Source: JAWXUT01 sp044426075
Lineage (GTDB): Bacteria > Bacillota > Clostridia > Christensenellales > DTU072
Length of the DNA: 15,760 nt
Direction: 5' to 3'
Assembly (NCBI GenBank): GCA_044426075.1
Contig: JAWXUT010000033.1
Coordinates: 1-15,760, forward strand
Part shown: positions 15,739-15,760 of the stretch, in pieces
How the letters are laid out: every line of letters starts with the position of its first letter
Position numbering within the stretch: position 1 is the first letter of the stretch
Position numbers and translations under genes: made by a program
Notes under the pieces: model-generated
What the model saw: the letters and a program-made list of their open reading frames with translations, nothing else
Databases searched by the model: none
Told to the model about the DNA's origin: nothing

Positions 15739-15760
15739 TGTATACCTATGTGTTTTGGGC

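Overview
The window looks like chromosomal DNA of a low-GC Gram-positive bacterium (Bacillota, probably a Clostridia-type anaerobe). This is inferred from the AT-rich sequence, the strong AAAGGAG/AGGAGG-type ribosome binding sites, several TTGACA-N17-TATAAT promoters, and a gene set that pairs a cell-surface polysaccharide locus with a cytoplasmic glycan-utilisation operon. No RNA genes, IS elements, CRISPR arrays or phage genes were seen.

Region 1 (1-464) holds the start of a GT2 glycosyltransferase running off the left edge. Upstream of it is an unusually organised control region on the minus strand: an exact-consensus promoter bracketed by two near-identical palindromes, then about 120 nt of predicted stem-loops ending in a terminator-like hairpin. 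Region 2 (465-7917, minus strand) is a seven-gene operon read from right to left. It encodes an ABC-2 polysaccharide exporter permease and its ATPase (Wzm/Wzt or TagG/TagH type), a Fic-domain protein, GalU, UDP-galactopyranose mutase (Glf), a GlfT2-type galactofuranosyltransferase and a Wzy/WaaL-type integral membrane polymerase or ligase. It ends at a terminator at 411-440. Region 3 (8146-9864, plus strand) is a divergently transcribed single gene that fuses an initiating phosphoglycosyl transferase to a GT4 glycosyltransferase. Region 4 (9932-15738, minus strand) is a GH3 glycosidase, a GPH-family sugar:cation symporter and a GH2 glycosidase in one operon, convergent with region 3 across a shared hairpin terminator.

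Regions 2 and 3 read as one pathway. The PGT-GT4 fusion would start a lipid-linked glycan on undecaprenyl phosphate. GalU and Glf would supply UDP-glucose and UDP-galactofuranose, with an epimerase needed from elsewhere. The GlfT2-like enzyme would build a galactofuranan, the ABC transporter would export it, and the Wzy/WaaL-like protein would polymerise or transfer it outside. The layout recalls mycobacterial galactan assembly (WecA/WbbL, Glf, GlfT2, Wzm/Wzt) but sits in a low-GC Firmicute-like genome. Region 4 looks like uptake and intracellular cleavage of beta-linked oligosaccharides.

The most notable items are the twin-operator promoter with its structured leader (or small RNA), the PGT-GT4 fusion with a possible internal start, the mycobacterial-like galactan gene set, and the Fic protein carrying an intact inhibitory motif inside that operon.
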